Part shown: positions 61,838 to 64,000 of the stretch, one piece after another
Numbering within the stretch: the first letter of the stretch is position 1
Layout: the number at the start of each line of letters is the position of its first letter
Origin: Dethiothermospora halolimnae
GTDB lineage: Bacteria; Bacillota; Clostridia; Tissierellales; VENL01
Direction of reading: 5' to 3'
DNA length: 64,000 nucleotides
Assembly: GCF_037577855.1 (NCBI RefSeq)
Contig: NZ_JBAKFX010000012.1
Location: forward strand, 1 to 64,000
Notes under the pieces: model-generated
Told to the model about the DNA's origin: nothing
Databases searched by the model: none
What the model saw: the letters and a program-made list of their open reading frames with translations, nothing else
Translations under genes and position numbers: made by a program

Positions 61838-64000
61838 TTACTCAGTTTCATATAGCCCAGAACTTATCCCTTCTAAAAAAGGTGTTAATCTATCATGATA
61901 ATATATATTTAAATTATGCAATGCACGGGTACACATTGTATAGAATAACTTTCTTTCATTTTCTAAGTGATAGTTAGCTCTACTGCCATTATAAACTAAC
62001 ACTCCATCAAACTCTAATCCCTTAGATAAATATGACGGTATAACCACTAATCCTCGTTTAAATCTAATATCTTCTTTAGTAATTAATTCGATATCGATTT
62101 TATCCTTAATTATATCATAAACTCTTTTACTATCTTTAGCATTTTTGCATATAACAGCTATTGATTTTAACCCTTTTTCTTGTAACTCTTTAATATCTCC
62201 TATAATTTTGTTAATCATTTTATCTTCATTGGCCACATTTATAATCTTAGGTTTATCTCCCGGTCTATTAATAGTCTGTATATTATTTTCTTTTAATAAA
62301 ATCTCCTTAGTAAAATTAAATATTTCCCTAGTGGAACGATAACTTTTAGTTAGTTTAATAATAGATTTCTTACCTTCACTAAATATATCAACAATATTAT
62401 TGTAATCAGAAAGGCCCATATAGGGATGAATTGACTGATTTAAATCTCCCAAAACAGTTAACTTACTACCTTTAAATATATGCTTAAAAATCTCATATTG
62501 AAAGGGGGTATAGTCTTGTGCTTCATCAATAACCACATGTTTTATATCAAATGCCCTTAAAGTACCTTCCAATTCTGCCTTTAACATTAAAATAGGTGAT
62601 ACATCTTCATAAGAGATAAATTTATTTTCAATATTATTTATGGTTTTGTTACCTATATAATTAAGTTCATCAATGCTATGGTCAAGATTAGATAAGTTCA
62701 TAAAAAGATCTTTATCCTTAAATATATTTTTATAGACTTCAATAGTATCAATAGAAGTCATATTATTTATATCATCCATTAATGGCTTAAACTCTCTATA
62801 TCTCTGTAATCTACTTAAAGGCTTTATTTCATGTTCAAAATTCGCTTTAAACTTCATTTCTTCTTCTATTTCTTTAAGTCTTATTTTTTGCAGAGGTTTT
62901 ATTTTATCAAATATTCTATTTCTGATTTTAGTTAATCTTATTTTAATAGGCCAGTAACTAAAACTATCATAAAATAACTCCTCTAAACTCTCTTTAGTTT
63001 CTATAACTTTTCCTCTATATACTATGTCATGAAACTTAATTACTTCTTCCTCCAAATACTTTATATATCTTTTTATAACTTGGAGAAAGTCATTAGACCC
63101 TTTATACTTAATGCCCTTAACATTAAGTTTATAATCTTTATCAGCATAGGATGATAGTAAATACTCCATTTGATCTATTGAATCTTCAACTATATATTCA
63201 TCTCCCAGAATTGTAGATGCATATTCAAAAAAAGTTGTTTGTTGCATATTTTGTTCTCCTAATTGGGGTAAAACATCGGAAATATAGTCATTAAATATCT
63301 CATTCGGGGAAAATATTATAATATTTTTAGCCCCTATACTTTCATTTCTATATCTATATATTAGATAAGCTACTCTGTGTAATGCTATGGAAGTTTTACC
63401 ACTCCCCGCTGCCCCTTGGACGATAAGTAATTGATTTTTATCATCTCTAATTACCTTGTTTTGTTCTTTTTGAATTGTAGTTACTATACTCTTCATTTTA
63501 GTATCGGAATTTTTACTTAATATTTCTTGTAATATTTCATCATCAATTTTTATATTACTGTCAAACATATACTTAAGCTTAGAATTTAATATTTTAAATT
63601 GCCTCTTTAAACTTATATCTCCCTCTATCTTCCCATTCTCGCATAGATAAGAAGCTTTCCCCAATTCATAATCATAATATATACTTGATATCGGAGCTCG
63701 CCAATCATAAACCATAATATCTTGAGTGTCTTCTTTAAATAATGTAGAAAGTCCAATATATATGGACTCTATTTCTTCTTCCTCTTCTTTAAAATCTACT
63801 CTTGCAAAATAAGGTGCATCTAAGGATCTTTTTAGCTTTTGAATCTGACCATAGTAAAATTCGTGTTTAAACTCCTCTTCTTTTAGCTTACTTAATTGCT
63901 GTTCCATAGCATTGACATCTTCAAAATTAGTTCCATCCATATCCACTGTTGTATGGGGTAATTCTTCCCACATAAATCTACGAAGTTTCACTATTTCATC
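61838..64000 (-). CDS. helD: HelD-type superfamily 1 helicase, 5' end cut by the window
   Basis: The frame is open to the window edge at 64000; a GTG at 63991 is in frame but the usual HelD N-terminal coiled coil continues beyond it, so the gene is incomplete here. Visible features are the Walker A GAAGSGKTSIALHRVAYLIY and VIDEAQDYTPFQYEIF (motif II), GDLNQSIHPYMG (motif III) and LVVIPSYLSKGLEFDGVLVY near the end. HelD recycles RNA polymerase stalled on DNA and is induced in stationary phase in Bacillus. The C-terminal arm is complete. Confidence 0.93.
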   Translation of the reverse strand, partial: DEIVKLRRFMWEELPHTTVDMDGTNFEDVNAMEQQLSKLKEEEFKHEFYYGQIQKLKRSLDAPYFARVDFKEEEEEIESIYIGLSTLFKEDTQDIMVYDWRAPISSIYYDYELGKASYLCENGKIEGDISLKRQFKILNSKLKYMFDSNIKIDDEILQEILSKNSDTKMKSIVTTIQKEQNKVIRDDKNQLLIVQGAAGSGKTSIALHRVAYLIYRYRNESIGAKNIIIFSPNEIFNDYISDVLPQLGEQNMQQTTFFEYASTILGDEYIVEDSIDQMEYLLSSYADKDYKLNVKGIKYKGSNDFLQVIKRYIKYLEEEVIKFHDIVYRGKVIETKESLEELFYDSFSYWPIKIRLTKIRNRIFDKIKPLQKIRLKEIEEEMKFKANFEHEIKPLSRLQRYREFKPLMDDINNMTSIDTIEVYKNIFKDKDLFMNLSNLDHSIDELNYIGNKTINNIENKFISYEDVSPILMLKAELEGTLRAFDIKHVVIDEAQDYTPFQYEIFKHIFKGSKLTVLGDLNQSIHPYMGLSDYNNIVDIFSEGKKSIIKLTKSYRSTREIFNFTKEILLKENNIQTINRPGDKPKIINVANEDKMINKIIGDIKELQEKGLKSIAVICKNAKDSKRVYDIIKDKIDIELITKEDIRFKRGLVVIPSYLSKGLEFDGVLVYNGSRANYHLENERKLFYTMCTRALHNLNIYYHDRLTPFLEGISSGLYETE

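Noticed and set aside
61838..64000. Defence helicase
   Set aside because: The motif set and neighbourhood fit HelD, an RNA polymerase recycling factor; no nuclease or defence partner is next to it.

Overview
The window is a gene-dense, very AT-rich stretch of a low-GC Gram-positive chromosome. Several linkages typical of Clostridia are present: alaS–ireB–ruvX–DUF1292, an iscR–nifS–nifU–mnmA Fe-S/tRNA-thiolation operon, a complete anaerobic thiamine operon using ThiH, a KamA-type radical SAM enzyme, T-box and riboswitch attenuators, and strong AGGAGG-type ribosome binding sites with many TTG/GTG starts. Coat-like and spore-surface-like genes suggest an endospore former. An anaerobic clostridial or tissierellial bacterium is my inference; no rRNA is present to confirm it. 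I see no prophage, CRISPR array, transposase, tRNA or rRNA.

Layout. 0.2-14 kb (minus strand): sfsA, DUF1292, ruvX, a ferredoxin-type aldo/keto reductase, a 709-aa phosphatase-like polytopic protein, ireB, T-box-controlled alaS, an AI-2E family permease, a small DUF3918/YtxH-like protein, a PRC-barrel protein, mnmA, nifU, nifS and iscR. 14-20 kb (mostly plus strand): a probable spore or cell-surface locus with a secreted CAP protein, a cysteine-containing coat-like protein behind a sigma-K-like promoter, a 560-aa repeat plus coiled-coil protein, a DUF3343 protein and two paralogous GT2 glycosyltransferases. 20-31.7 kb: threonine dehydrogenase, a GH18-SLH wall hydrolase, an HD-GYP protein, a lysine-riboswitch-controlled NhaC-type transporter, a rhodanese, an amidase-domain protein, psuK-psuG, an unknown protein and a RibD-C reductase. 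31.8-36 kb: a soluble chemoreceptor fused to a peptide-binding domain, lspA and a CmpB-type membrane protein. 36-41.2 kb: thiS-thiF-thiG-thiH-thiC-tenI/thiE under a TPP riboswitch. 41.2-50.7 kb: rarA, threonine aldolase, a membrane-stress group (DUF4178, MthK-like K+ channel, PspA, YbjN-like), a sugar epimerase, a KamA-family aminomutase and a cation/proton antiporter behind a fluoride riboswitch. 50.7-56 kb: a YjiH transporter with a sigma-54 promoter beside its probable two-component regulators. 56-64 kb: small metabolic and unknown genes, a DnaN-like clamp away from any dnaA, and a HelD-type helicase cut by the window edge.

The intergenic DNA is unusually structured. I found two inverted copies of a ~173-bp MITE with near-perfect terminal repeats, six copies of a GTTGGGGGATT palindrome, a double-hairpin repeat with compensatory changes, and two further hairpin families. 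Two start sites lie inside long hairpins.

The strongest candidates for undescribed biology are: the cytoplasmic MCP–SBP_bac_5 fusion receptor; the spore-surface locus with its pair of glycosyltransferases; the DUF4178/K+ channel/PspA/YbjN group, in which the DUF4178 protein and PspA share an almost identical N-terminal amphipathic helix; and the fluoride-riboswitch antiporter.
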